From assembly GCA_950022655.1 (NCBI GenBank), contig OX465589.1:32217970-32281969 (forward strand): a stretch of DNA of 64,000 nucleotides, written 5' to 3'. Numbering within the stretch: the first letter of the stretch is position 1; every line of letters starts with the position of its first letter. This document shows positions 49,154 through 63,225 of this stretch, one piece after another. The notes beneath the pieces are model-generated. The model worked only from the letters and a program-made list of their open reading frames with translations. It made no database searches and was not told where the DNA came from. A program made the position numbers and the translations under genes. Source of the stretch: Alentia gelatinosa. Its lineage: Eukaryota > Annelida > Polychaeta > Phyllodocida > Polynoidae.

Positions 49154-50912
49154 GGCCTACTTAATTGGTCGCTAGTTTATGCAGCGATCTTGATATTGAC
49201 TGCACTTGTTACTGATAGATTGGCCATCAACCCCTGTCTGTGCTGAGCTCCTCACTCTCAGTCGGATAGATTGACGTGCCGTACCGTACGCAGAATTTAA
49301 CTCACTGTCGCCCAAATTATCATAGCCCAAGACATCTAAGGATGATACGTACCAAATGCGGAAATTCACTTCCAGTTAGAATTCAGCCATGAGACTTTAA
49401 CACCAGTTAGGGACACATATAACCTACGATCACCTAAAATATGAAGAAAATCGGCCAATTAGATCTAACGATATTCGTGTTTGAATCTGGTTGTATCAAA
49501 TGCTGCTCTGGTGGCCAGTGTAGGCCTACTTAATTGGTCGCTAGTTTATGCAGCGACCTTGATATTGACTGCACTTGTTACTGATAGATTGGCCATCAAC
49601 CCCTGCCTGTGCTGAGCTCCTCACTCTCAGTCGAATAGATTGATGGGCCTTACCTTACGCAGAATTTAACTGACTGTCGTCCAAATTATCATAGCCCAAG
49701 ACATCTGAGGATGATGCGTACCAAATGCGGAAATTCACTTCCCGTTGGAATATGGCCATGAAACTTTAACACCAGTTAGGGACACATATAACCTACGATC
49801 ACCTAAAATATGAAGAAAATCGGCCGCTTGGATCTAACGACATTCACGTTTGAATATGGTTGTATCAAATGCTGCTCTGGTGGCCAGTGTACTGACGCTG
49901 GGTGACTATGATAAGAACTAACGTTTTAATTGACAGGTCCTGCCACCTGGTGTATTATGTGAAACCAGGTTCCTCACTACATTCATAACGCCCTTAACAT
50001 GCCCTCTTCCTGTCAGACTCAGTGGTCTAGAGGTAGTGTCAGCAAGGGAAACCTATGGTTGAGAGTTCAATCCCCTTCCATGCAGAGCGGGTTTTTTTTC
50101 AAGAGTCATGGGTGAGACAGTTAGGCTGGGTGAGACAGACTCAGGCAGAGTGAGACAGACTCAGGCAGGGTGAGACAGACTCGGGAAGGGTGAGTTGAGA
50201 CAGACTCAGGCAGGGTGAGACAGACTCTGGCAGGATGATGAGAGACAGACTCAGGCAGGGTATAAAAGACACGGGCAGGGCGAGATAGGCTTGGGCAGGG
50301 TGATGAGAAACAGACTTGGACAATGTGAGACAGACATGGGCAGGATAATGTGAGACAAACTGGGGCAGGGTGAGACAGAGTCAGGCAGGGTGAGACAGAC
50401 TCAGGAAGGGTGAGGTGAGACAGAGTCAGGCAGGGTGAGACAGACTTGGGCAGGGTGATGAGAGACAGACTCAGGCAGGGTATGACAGACTTGGGTAGAG
50501 CGACATAGACTTGAGCAGAGTGATGAGAGACAGACTGGGGCAGGGTGAGACAGACTCACACAGGATGAGACAGACTCAGACAGGGTGAGACAGACTCGGG
50601 CAGGGTTAGGTAATACAGACTCAGGCAGGGTGAAACAGACTCGGTCAGGGTGAAGGGAGACAGACAGAGGGAGGGTATAACAGACATGGGCAGTTTCAGG
50701 TTAGACAGACTAGGGTAGGTCGAGACAGACTGGGGCAGGGTAAGTTGAGACAGACTGGGACAGGGTGAGAAAGACATGGGCAGGATAATGAGAGACAGAC
50801 TGGGGCAGGGTTAGACAGAGTCAGGCAGGGTGAGACAGACTCGGGAAGGGTGAGACAATCTCGGGCAGGGTGATGAGAGACAGACTCAGGGAGGGTATGA
50901 CAGACTCGAACA
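49154..50912. repeat. Unit U29 (extra unit, U27-like)
   Basis: A has ggaaattcacttccag and a private agcgatctt in the hairpin. B (from 49523) has cccctgcctg as in U27, but gaaaatcgg. tRNA-like segment 50016-50099. Minisatellite from 50110, ending in cgaacagg. Confidence 0.97.
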
Positions 50913-52671
50913 GGCCTACTTAATTGGTCGCTAGTTTATGCAGCGACCTTGATATTGACTGCACTTGTTACTGATAGATTGGCCATCAACCCCTGTCTGT
51001 GCTGAGCTCCTCACTTTCAGTCGGATAGATTGACGTGCCGTACCGTACGCAGAATTTAACTCACTGTCACCCAAATTATCATAGCCCAAGACATCTAAGG
51101 ATGATACGTACCAAATGCGGATATTCACTTCCAGTTAGAATTCAGCCATGAGACTTTAACACCAGTTAGGGACACATATAACCTACGATCACCTAAAATA
51201 TGAAGAAAATCGGCCAATTAGATCTAACGATATTCGTGTTTGAATCTGGTTGTATCAAATGCTGCTCTGGTGGCCAGTGTAGGCCTACTTAATTGGTCGC
51301 TAGTTTATGCAGCGACCTTGATATTGACTGCACTTGTTACTGATAGATTGGCCATCAATCCCTGTCTGTGCTGAGCTCCTCACTCTCAGTCGGATAGATT
51401 GACGTGCCGTACCGTACGCAGAATTTAACTGACTGTCGTCCAAATTATCATAGCCCAAGACATCTGAGGATGATGCGTACCAAATGCGGAAATTCACTTC
51501 CCGTTGGAATATGGCCATGAAACTTTAACACCAGTTAGGGACACATATAACCTACGATCACCTAAAATATGAAGAAATTCGGCCGCTTGGATCTAACGAC
51601 ATTCACGTTTGAATATGGTTGTATCAAATGCTGCTCTGGTGGCCAGTGTACTGACGCTGGGTGACTATGATAAGAACTAACGTTTTAATTGACAGGTCCT
51701 GCCACCTGGTGTATTATGTGAAACCAGGTTCCTCACTACATTCATAACGCCCTTAACATGCCCTCTTCCTGTCAGACTCAGTGGTCTAGAGGTAGTGTCA
51801 GCAAGGGAAACCTATGGTTGAGAGTTCAATCCCCTTCCATGCAGAGCGGTTTTTTTTTCAAGAGTCATGGGTGAGACAGTTAGGCTGGGTGAGACAGACT
51901 CAGGCAGAGTGAGACAGACTCAGGCAGGGTGAGACAGACTCGGGAAGGGTGAGTTGAGACAGACTCAGGCAGGGTGAGACAGACTCTGGCAGGATGATGA
52001 GAGACAGACTCAGGCAGGGTATAAAAGACACGGGCAGGGCGAGATAGGCTTGGGCAGGGTGATGAGAAACAGACTTGGACAATGTGAGACAGACATGGGC
52101 AGGATAATGTGAGACAAACTGGGGCAGGGTGAGACAGAGTCAGGCAGGGTGAGACAGACTCAGGAAGGGTGAGGTGAGACAGAGTCAGGCAGGGTGAGAC
52201 AGACTTGGGCAGGGTGATGAGAGACAGACTCAGGCAGGGTATGACAGACTTGGGTAGAGCGACATAGACTTGAGCAGAGTGATGAGAGACAGACTGGGGC
52301 AGGGTGAGACAGACTCACACAGGATGAGACAGACTCAGACAGGGTGAGACAGACTCGGGCAGGGTTAGGTAATACAGACTCAGGCAGGGTGAAACAGACT
52401 CGGTCAGGGTGAAGGGAGACAGACAGAGGGAGGGTATAACAGACATGGGCAGTTTCAGGTTAGACAGACTAGGGTAGGTCGAGACAGACTGGGGCAGGGT
52501 AAGTTGAGACAGACTGGGACAGGGTGAGAAAGACATGGGCAGGATAATGAGAGACAGACTGGGGCAGGGTTAGACAGAGTCAGGCAGGGTGAGACAGACT
52601 CGGGAAGGGTGAGACAATCTCGGGCAGGGTGATGAGAGACAGACTCAGGGAGGGTATGACAGACTCGGGCA
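50913..52671. repeat. Unit U30 (extra unit, K-type, converted B)
   Basis: A has cactttcag and actgtcaccc. B (from 51282) is converted with aatccctg and gaaattcgg. tRNA-like segment 51775-51858 has T9, which other K-type units with cgaacagg do not. Minisatellite from 51869. Confidence 0.97.
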
Positions 52672-54430
52672 GGCCTACTTAATTGGTCGCTAGTTTATGC
52701 AGCGACCTTGATATTGACTGCACTTGTTACTGATAGATTGGCCATCAACCCCTGTCTGTGCTGAGCTCCTCACTCTCAGTCGGATAGATTGACGTGCCGT
52801 ACCGTACGCAGAATTTAACTCACTGTCGCCCAAATTATCATAGCCCAAGACATCTAAGGATGATACGTACCAAATGCGGATATTCACTTCCAGTTAGAAT
52901 TCAGCCATGAGACTTTAACACCAGTTAGGGACACATATAACCTACGATCACCTAAAATATGAAGAAAATCGGCCAATTAGATCTAACGATATTCGTGTTT
53001 GAATCTGGTTGTATCAAATGCTGCTCTGGTGGCCAGTGTAGGCCTACTTAATTGGTCGCTAGTTTATGCAGCGACCTTGATATTGACTGCACTTGTTACT
53101 GATAGATTGGCCATCAACCCCTGTCTGTGCTGAGCTCCTCACTCTCAGTCGAATAGATTGATGGGCCTTACCTTACGCAGAATTTAACTGACTGTCGTCC
53201 AAATTATCATAGCCCAAGACATCTGAGGATGATGCGTACCAAATGCGGAAATTCACTTCCCGTTGGAATATGGCCATGAAACTTTAACACTAGTTAGGGA
53301 CACATATAACCTACGATCACCTAAAATATGAAGAAAATCGGCCGCTTGGATCTAACGACATTCACGTTTGAATATGGTTGTATCAAATGCTGCTGTGGTG
53401 GCCAGTGTACTGACGCTGGGTGACTATGATAAGAACTAACGTTTTAATTGACAGGTCCTGCCACCTGGTGTATTATGTGAAACCAGGTTCCTCACTACAT
53501 TCATAACGCCCTTAACATGCCCTCTTCCTGTCAGACTCAGTGGTCTAGAGGTAGTGTCAGCAAGGGAAACCTATGGTTGAGAGTTCAATCCCCTTCCATG
53601 CAGAGCGGTTTTTTTTTCAAGAGTCATGGGTGAGACAGTTAGGCTGGGTGAGACAGACTCAGGCAGAGTGAGACAGACTCAGGCAGGGTGAGACAGACTC
53701 GGGAAGGGTGAGTTGAGACAGACTCAGGCAGGGTGAGACAGACTCTGGCAGGATGATGAGAGACAGACTCAGGCAGGGTATAAAAGACACGGGCAGGGCG
53801 AGATAGGCTTGGGCAGGGTGATGAGAAACAGACTTGGACAATGTGAGACAGACATGGGCAGGATAATGTGAGACAAACTGGGGCAGGGTGAGACAGAGTC
53901 AGGCAGGGTGAGACAGACTCAGGAAGGGTGAGGTGAGACAGAGTCAGGCAGGGTGAGACAGACTTGGGCAGGGTGATGAGAGACAGACTCAGGCAGGGTA
54001 TGACAGACTTGGGTAGAGCGACATAGACTTGAGCAGAGTGATGAGAGACAGACTGGGGCAGGGTGAGACAGACTCACACAGGATGAGACAGACTCAGACA
54101 GGGTGAGACAGACTCGGGCAGGGTTAGGTAATACAGACTCAGGCAGGGTGAAACAGACTCGGTCAGGGTGAAGGGAGACAGACAGAGGGAGGGTATAACA
54201 GACATGGGCAGTTTCAGGTTAGACAGACTAGGGTAGGTCGAGACAGACTGGGGCAGGGTAAGTTGAGACAGACTGGGACAGGGTGAGAAAGACATGGGCA
54301 GGATAATGAGAGACAGACTGGGGCAGGGTTAGACAGAGTCAGGCAGGGTGAGACAGACTCGGGAAGGGTGAGACAATCTCGGGCAGGGTGATGAGAGACA
54401 GACTCAGGGAGGGTATGACAGACTCGAACA
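52672..54430. repeat. Unit U31 (near-identical to U11)
   Basis: B (from 53041) has cactagtt and gctgtggtgg but cgtttgaat where U11 has cgttttaat. tRNA-like segment 53534-53617 has T9. Minisatellite from 53628, ending in cgaacagg. Confidence 0.97.
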
Positions 54431-56189
54431 GGCCTACTTAATTGGTCGCTAGTTTATGCAGCGACCTTGATATTGACTGCACTTGTTACTGATAGATTGG
54501 CCATCAACCCCTGTCTGTGCTGAGCTCCTCACTTTCAGTCGGATAGATTGACGTGCCGTACCGTACGCAGAATTTAACTCACTGTCACCCAAATTATCAT
54601 AGCCCAAGACATCTAAGGATGATACGTACCAAATGCGGATATTCACTTCCAGTTAGAATTCAGCCATGAGACTTTAACACCAGTTAGGGACACATATAAC
54701 CTACGATCACCTAAAATATGAAGAAAATCGGCCAATTAGATCTAACGATATTCGTGTTTGAATCTGGTGCTATCAAATGCTGCTCTGGTGGCCAGTGTAG
54801 GCCTACTTAATTGGTCGCTAGTTTATGCAGCGACCTTGATATTGACTGCACTTGTTACTGATAGATTGGCCATCAATCCCTGTCTGTGCTGAGCTCCTCA
54901 CTCTCAGTCGGATAGATTGACGTGCCGTACCGTACGCAGAATTTAACTGACTGTCGTCCAAATTATCATAGCCCAAGACATCTGAGGATGATGCGTACCA
55001 AATGCGGAAATTCACTTCCCGTTGGAATATGGCCATGAAACTTTAACACCAGTTAGGGACACATATAACCTACGATCACCTAAAATATGAAGAAAATCGG
55101 CCGCTTGGATCTAACGACATTCACGTTTGAATATGGTTGTATCAAATGCTGCTCTGGTGGCCAGTGTACTGACGCTGGGTGACTATGATAAGAACTAACG
55201 TTTTAATTGACAGGTCCTGCCACCTGGTGTATTATGTGAAACCAGGTTCCTCACTACATTCATAACGCCCTTAACATGCCCTCTTCCTGTCAGACTCAGT
55301 GGTCTAGAGGTAGTGTCAGCAAGGGAAACCTATGGTTGAGAGTTCAATCCCCTTCCATGCAGAGCGGGTTTTTTTTCAAGAGTCATGGGTGAGACAGTTA
55401 GGCTGGGTGAGACAGACTCAGGCAGAGTGAGACAGACTCAGGCAGGGTGAGACAGACTCGGGAAGGGTGAGTTGAGACAGACTCAGGCAGGGTGAGACAG
55501 ACTCTGGCAGGATGATGAGAGACAGACTCAGGCAGGGTATAAAAGACACGGGCAGGGCGAGATAGGCTTGGGCAGGGTGATGAGAAACAGACTTGGACAA
55601 TGTGAGACAGACATGGGCAGGATAATGTGAGACAAACTGGGGCAGGGTGAGACAGAGTCAGGCAGGGTGAGACAGACTCAGGAAGGGTGAGGTGAGACAG
55701 AGTCAGGCAGGGTGAGACAGACTTGGGCAGGGTGATGAGAGACAGACTCAGGCAGGGTATGACAGACTTGGGTAGAGCGACATAGACTTGAGCAGAGTGA
55801 TGAGAGACAGACTGGGGCAGGGTGAGACAGACTCACACAGGATGAGACAGACTCAGACAGGGTGAGACAGACTCGGGCAGGGTTAGGTAATACAGACTCA
55901 GGCAGGGTGAAACAGACTCGGTCAGGGTGAAGGGAGACAGACAGAGGGAGGGTATAACAGACATGGGCAGTTTCAGGTTAGACAGACTAGGGTAGGTCGA
56001 GACAGACTGGGGCAGGGTAAGTTGAGACAGACTGGGACAGGGTGAGAAAGACATGGGCAGGATAATGAGAGACAGACTGGGGCAGGGTTAGACAGAGTCA
56101 GGCAGGGTGAGACAGACTCGGGAAGGGTGAGACAATCTCGGGCAGGGTGATGAGAGACAGACTCAGGGAGGGTATGACAGACTCGAACA
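54431..56189. repeat. Unit U32 (K-type, near-identical to U12)
   Basis: A has cactttcag, actgtcaccc and ggtgctatc. B (from 54800) is converted, gaaaatcgg. tRNA-like segment 55293-55376. Minisatellite from 55387. Confidence 0.97.
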
Positions 56190-57948
56190 GGCCTACTTAA
56201 TTGGTCGCTAGTTTATGCAGCGACCTTGATATTGACTGCACTTGTTACTGATAGATTGGCCATCAACCCCTGTCTGTGCTGAGCTCCTCACTTTCAGTCG
56301 GATAGATTGACGTGCCGTACCGTACGCAGAATTTAACTCACTGTCACCCAAATTATCATAGCCCAAGACATCTAAGGATGATACGTACCAAATGCGGATA
56401 TTCACTTCCAGTTAGAATTCAGCCATGAGACTTTAACACCAGTTAGGGACACATATAACCTACGATCACCTAAAATATGAAGAAAATCGGCCAATTAGAT
56501 CTAACGATATTCGTGTTTGAATCTGGTTGTATCAAATGCTGCTCTGGTGGCCAGTGTAGGCCTACTTAATTGGTCGCTAGTTTATGCAGCGACCTTGATA
56601 TTGACTGCACTTGTTACTGATAGATTGGCCATCAATCCCTGTCTGTGCTGAGCTCCTCACTCTCAGTCGGATAGATTGACGTGCCGTACCGTACGCAGAA
56701 TTTAACTGACTGTCGTCCAAATTATCATAGCCCAAGACATCTGAGGATGATGCGTACCAAATGCGGAAATTCACTTCCCGTTGGAATATGGCCATGAAAC
56801 TTTAACACCAGTTAGGGACACATATAACCTACGATCACCTAAAATATGAAGAAATTCGGCCGCTTGGATCTAACGACATTCACGTTTGAATATGGTTGTA
56901 TCAAATGCTGCTCTGGTGGCCAGTGTACTGACGCTGGGTGACTATGATAAGAACTAACGTTTTAATTGACAGGTCCTGCCACCTGGTGTATTATGTGAAA
57001 CCAGGTTCCTCACTACATTCATAACGCCCTTAACATGCCCTCTTCCTGTCAGACTCAGTGGTCTAGAGGTAGTGTCAGCAAGGGAAACCTATGGTTGAGA
57101 GTTCAATCCCCTTCCATGCAGAGCGGGTTTTTTTTCAAGAGTCATGGGTGAGACAGTTAGGCTGGGTGAGACAGACTCAGGCAGAGTGAGACAGACTCAG
57201 GCAGGGTGAGACAGACTCGGGAAGGGTGAGTTGAGACAGACTCAGGCAGGGTGAGACAGACTCTGGCAGGATGATGAGAGACAGACTCAGGCAGGGTATA
57301 AAAGACACGGGCAGGGCGAGATAGGCTTGGGCAGGGTGATGAGAAACAGACTTGGACAATGTGAGACAGACATGGGCAGGATAATGTGAGACAAACTGGG
57401 GCAGGGTGAGACAGAGTCAGGCAGGGTGAGACAGACTCAGGAAGGGTGAGGTGAGACAGAGTCAGGCAGGGTGAGACAGACTTGGGCAGGGTGATGAGAG
57501 ACAGACTCAGGCAGGGTATGACAGACTTGGGTAGAGCGACATAGACTTGAGCAGAGTGATGAGAGACAGACTGGGGCAGGGTGAGACAGACTCACACAGG
57601 ATGAGACAGACTCAGACAGGGTGAGACAGACTCGGGCAGGGTTAGGTAATACAGACTCAGGCAGGGTGAAACAGACTCGGTCAGGGTGAAGGGAGACAGA
57701 CAGGGGGAGGGTATAACAGACATGGGCAGTTTCAGGTTAGACAGACTAGGGTAGGTCGAGACAGACTGGGGCAGGGTAAGTTGAGACAGACTGGGACAGG
57801 GTGAGAAAGACATGGGCAGGATAATGAGAGACAGACTGGGGCAGGGTTAGACAGAGTCAGGCAGGGTGAGACAGACTCGGGAAGGGTGAGACAATCTCGG
57901 GCAGGGTGATGAGAGACAGACTCAGGGAGGGTATGACAGACTCGGGCA
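56190..57948. repeat. Unit U33 (K-type, near-identical to U13)
   Basis: K-type A. B (from 56559) is converted, gaaattcgg. tRNA-like segment 57052-57135. Minisatellite (from 57146) has gacagggggagg. Confidence 0.97.
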
Positions 57949-59707
57949 GGCCTACTTAATTGGTCGCTAGTTTATGCAGCGACCTTGAAATTGACTGCAA
58001 TTGTTACTGATAGATTGGCCATCAACCCCTGTCTGTGCTGAGCTCCTCACTCTCAGTCGGATAGATTGACGTGCCGTACCGTACGCAGAATTTAACTCAC
58101 TGTCGCCCAAATTATCATAGCCCAAGACATCTAAGGATGATACGTACCAAATGCGGATATTCACTTCCAGTTAGAATTCAGCCATGAGACTTTAACACCA
58201 GTTAGGGACACATATAACCTACGATCACCTAAAATATGAAGAAAATCGGCCAATTAGATCTAACGATATTCGTGTTTGAATCTGGTTGTAACAAATGCTG
58301 CTCTGGTGGCCAGTGTAGGCCTACTTAATTGGTCGCTAGTTTATGCAGCGACCTTGATATTGACTGCACTTGTTACTGATAGATTGGCCATCAACCCCTG
58401 TCTGTGCTGAGCTCCTCACTCTCAGTCGAATAGATTGATGGGCCTTACCTTACGCAGAATTTAACTGACTGTCGTCCAAATTATCATAGCCCAAGACATC
58501 TGAGGATGATGCGTACCAAATGCGGAAATTCACTTCCCGTTGGAATATGGCCATGAAACTTTAACACCAGTTAGGGACACATATAACCTACGATCACCTA
58601 AAATATGAAGAAAATCGGCCGCTTGGATCTAACGACATTCACGTTTGAATATGGTTGTATCAAATGCTGCTCTGGTGGCCAGTGTACTGACGCTGGGTGA
58701 CTATGATAAGAACTAACGTTTTAATTGACAGGTCCTGCCACCTGGTGTATTATGTGAAACCAGGTTCCTCACTACATTCATAACGCCCTTAACATGCCCT
58801 CTTCCTGTCAGACTCAGTGGTCTAGAGGTAGTGTCAGCAAGGGAAACCTATGGTTGAGAGTTCAATCCCCTTCCATGCAGAGCGGGTTTTTTTTCAAGAG
58901 TCATGGGTGAGACAGTTAGGCTGGGTGAGACAGACTCAGGCAGAGTGAGACAGACTCAGGCAGGGTGAGACAGACTCGGGAAGGGTGAGTTGAGACAGAC
59001 TCAGGCAGGGTGAGACAGACTCTGGCAGGATGATGAGAGACAGACTCAGGCAGGGTATAAAAGACACGGGCAGGGCGAGATAGGCTTGGGCAGGGTGATG
59101 AGAAACAGACTTGGACAATGTGAGACAGACATGGGCAGGATAATGTGAGACAAACTGGGGCAGGGTGAGACAGAGTCAGGCAGGGTGAGACAGACTCAGG
59201 AAGGGTGAGGTGAGACAGAGTCAGGCAGGGTGAGACAGACTTGGGCAGGGTGATGAGAGACAGACTCAGGCAGGGTATGACAGACTTGGGTAGAGCGACA
59301 TAGACTTGAGCAGAGTGATGAGAGACAGACTGGGGCAGGGTGAGACAGACTCACACAGGATGAGACAGACTCAGACAGGGTGAGACAGACTCGGGCAGGG
59401 TTAGGTAATACAGACTCAGGCAGGGTGAAACAGACTCGGTCAGGGTGAAGGGAGACAGACAGAGGGAGGGTATAACAGACATGGGCAGTTTCAGGTTAGA
59501 CAGACTAGGGTAGGTCGAGACAGACTGGGGCAGGGTAAGTTGAGACAGACTGGGACAGGGTGAGAAAGACATGGGCAGGATAATGAGAGACAGGCTGGGG
59601 CAGGGTTAGACAGAGTCAGGCAGGGTGAGACAGACTCGGGAAGGGTGAGACAATCTCGGGCAGGGTGATGAGAGACAGACTCAGGGAGGGTATGACAGAC
59701 TCGGGCA
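57949..59707. repeat. Unit U34 (N-type, near-identical to U14)
   Basis: N-type A. B (from 58318) is unconverted. tRNA-like segment 58811-58894. The minisatellite (from 58905) has gacaggctgg. Confidence 0.97.
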
Positions 59708-61466
59708 GGCCTACTTAATTGGTCGCTAGTTTATGCAGCGACCTTGATATTGACTGCACTTGTTACTGATAGATTGGCCATCAACCCCTGTCTGTGCTGA
59801 GCTCCTCACTCTCAGTCGGATAGATTGACGTGCCGTACCGTACGCAGAATTTAACTCACTGTCGCCCAAATTATCATAGCCCAAGACATCTAAGGATGAT
59901 ACGTACCAAATGCGGAAATTCACTTCCAGTTAGAATTCAGCCATGAGACTTTAACACCAGTTAGGGACACATATAACCTACGATCACCTAAAATATGAAG
60001 AAAATCGGCCAATTAGATCTAACGATATTCGTGTTTGAATCTGGTTGTATCAAATGCTGCTCTGGTGGCCAGTGTAGGCCTACTTAATTGGTCGCTAGTT
60101 TATGCAGCGACCTTGATATTGACTGCACTTGTTACTGATAGATTGGCCATCAATCCCTGTCTGTGCTGAGCTCCTCACTCTCAGTCGGATAGATTGACGT
60201 GCCGTACCGTACGCAGAATTTAACTGACTGTCGTCCAAATTATCATAGCCCAAGACATCTGAGGATGATGCGTACCAAATGCGGAAATTCACTTCCCGTT
60301 GGAATATGGCCATGAAACTTTAACACCAGTTAGGGACACATATAACCTACGATCACCTAAAATATGAAGAAATTCGGCCGCTTGGATCTAACGACATTCA
60401 CGTTTGAATATGGTTGTATCAAATGCTGCTCTGGTGGCCAGTGTACTGACGCTGGGTGACTATGATAAGAACTAACGTTTTAATTGACAGGTCCTGCCAC
60501 CTGGTGTATTATGTGAAACCAGGTTCCTCACTACATTCATAACGCCCTTAACATGCCCTCTTCCTGTCAGACTCAGTGGTCTAGAGGTAGTGTCAGCAAG
60601 GGAAACCTATGGTTGAGAGTTCAATCCCCTTCCATGCAGAGCGGGTTTTTTTTCAAGAGTCATGGGTGAGACAGTTAGGCTGGGTGAGACAGACTCAGGC
60701 AGAGTGAGACAGACTCAGGCAGGGTGAGACAGACTCGGGAAGGGTGAGTTGAGACAGACTCAGGCAGGGTGAGACAGACTCTGGCAGGATGATGAGAGAC
60801 AGACTCAGGCAGGGTATAAAAGACACGGGCAGGGCGAGATAGGCTTGGGCAGGGTGATGAGAAACAGACTTGGACAATGTGAGACAGACATGGGCAGGAT
60901 AATGTGAGACAAACTGGGGCAGGGTGAGACAGAGTCAGGCAGGGTGAGACAGACTCAGGAAGGGTGAGGTGAGACAGAGTCAGGCAGGGTGAGACAGACT
61001 TGGGCAGGGTGATGAGAGACAGACTCAGGCAGGGTATGACAGACTTGGGTAGAGCGACATAGACTTGAGCAGAGTGATGAGAGACAGACTGGGGCAGGGT
61101 GAGACAGACTCACACAGGATGAGACAGACTCAGACAGGGTGAGACAGACTCGGGCAGGGTTAGGTAATACAGACTCAGGCAGGGTGAAACAGACTCGGTC
61201 AGGGTGAAGGGAGACAGACAGGGGGAGGGTATAACAGACATGGGCAGTTTCAGGTTAGACAGACTAGGGTAGGTCGAGACAGACTGGGGCAGGGTAAGTT
61301 GAGACAGACTGGGACAGGGTGAGAAAGACATGGGCAGGATAATGAGAGACAGACTGGGGCAGGGTTAGACAGAGTCAGGCAGGGTGAGACAGACTCGGGA
61401 AGGGTGAGACAATCTCGGGCAGGGTGATGAGAGACAGACTCAGGGAGGGTATGACAGACTCGGGCA
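59708..61466. repeat. Unit U35 (mosaic)
   Basis: A has ggaaattcacttccag without K markers, yet B (from 60077) has the converted centre with aatccctg and gaaattcgg, and the minisatellite (from 60664) has gacagggggagg, both otherwise found in K-type units. An exchange between A and the centre of B would explain it. tRNA-like segment 60570-60653. Confidence 0.97.
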
Positions 61467-63225
61467 GGCCTACTTAATTGGTCGCTAGTTTATGCAGCGA
61501 CCTTGAAATTGACTGCAATTGTTACTGATAGATTGGCCATCAACCCCTGTCTGTGCTGAGCTCCTCACTCTCAGTCGGATAGATTGACGTGCCGTACCGT
61601 ACGCAGAATTTAACTCACTGTCGCCCAAATTATCATAGCCCAAGACATCTAAGGATGATACGTACCAAATGCGGATATTCACTTCCAGTTAGAATTCAGC
61701 CATGAGACTTTAACACCAGTTAGGGACACATATAACCTACGATCACCTAAAATATGAAGAAAATCGGCCAATTAGATCTAACGATATTCGTGTTTGAATC
61801 TGGTTGTAACAAATGCTGCTCTGGTGGCCAGTGTAGGCCTACTTAATTGGTCGCTAGTTTATGCAGCGACCTTGATATTGACTGCACTTGTTACTGATAG
61901 ATTGGCCATCAACCCCTGTCTGTGCTGAGCTCCTCACTCTCAGTCGAATAGATTGATGGGCCTTACCTTACGCAGAATTTAACTGACTGTCGTCCAAATT
62001 ATCATAGCCCAAGACATCTGAGGATGATGCGTACCAAATGCGGAAATTCACTTCCCGTTGGAATATGGCCATGAAACTTTAACACCAGTTAGGGACACAT
62101 ATAACCTACGATCACCTAAAATATGAAGAAAATCGGCCGCTTGGATCTAACGACATTCACGTTTGAATATGGTTGTATCAAATGCTGCTCTGGTGGCCAG
62201 TGTACTGACGCTGGGTGACTATGATAAGAACTAACGTTTTAATTGACAGGTCCTGCCACCTGGTGTATTATGTGAAACCAGGTTCCTCACTACATTCATA
62301 ACGCCCTTAACATGCCCTCTTCCTGTCAGACTCAGTGGTCTAGAGGTAGTGTCAGCAAGGGAAACCTATGGTTGAGAGTTCAATCCCCTTCCATGCAGAG
62401 CGGGTTTTTTTTCAAGAGTCATGGGTGAGACAGTTAGGCTGGGTGAGACAGACTCAGGCAGAGTGAGACAGACTCAGGCAGGGTGAGACAGACTCGGGAA
62501 GGGTGAGTTGAGACAGACTCAGGCAGGGTGAGACAGACTCTGGCAGGATGATGAGAGACAGACTCAGGCAGGGTATAAAAGACACGGGCAGGGCGAGATA
62601 GGCTTGGGCAGGGTGATGAGAAACAGACTTGGACAATGTGAGACAGACATGGGCAGGATAATGTGAGACAAACTGGGGCAGGGTGAGACAGAGTCAGGCA
62701 GGGTGAGACAGACTCAGGAAGGGTGAGGTGAGACAGAGTCAGGCAGGGTGAGACAGACTTGGGCAGGGTGATGAGAGACAGACTCAGGCAGGGTATGACA
62801 GACTTGGGTAGAGCGACATAGACTTGAGCAGAGTGATGAGAGACAGACTGGGGCAGGGTGAGACAGACTCACACAGGATGAGACAGACTCAGACAGGGTG
62901 AGACAGACTCGGGCAGGGTTAGGTAATACAGACTCAGGCAGGGTGAAACAGACTCGGTCAGGGTGAAGGGAGACAGACAGAGGGAGGGTATAACAGACAT
63001 GGGCAGTTTCAGGTTAGACAGACTAGGGTAGGTCGAGACAGACTGGGGCAGGGTAAGTTGAGACAGACTGGGACAGGGTGAGAAAGACATGGGCAGGATA
63101 ATGAGAGACAGGCTGGGGCAGGGTTAGACAGAGTCAGGCAGGGTGAGACAGACTCGGGAAGGGTGAGACAATCTCGGGCAGGGTGATGAGAGACAGACTC
63201 AGGGAGGGTATGACAGACTCGGGCA
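61467..63225. repeat. Unit U36 (N-type)
   Basis: N-type A. B (from 61836) is unconverted. tRNA-like segment 62329-62412. The minisatellite (from 62423) has gacaggctgg, as in U14 and U34. Confidence 0.97.

Larger units (their letters stand above)
51851..59858 (+). repeat. Right copy of the ~8-kb multi-unit duplication
   Basis: Comprises the end of U30, U31-U34 and the start of U35. Its offset (34,956) exceeds that of the 17-kb duplication (29,679) by 5,277 bp, exactly three units. U28-U30 therefore have no counterpart at the corresponding place in the left copy. Confidence 0.88.
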
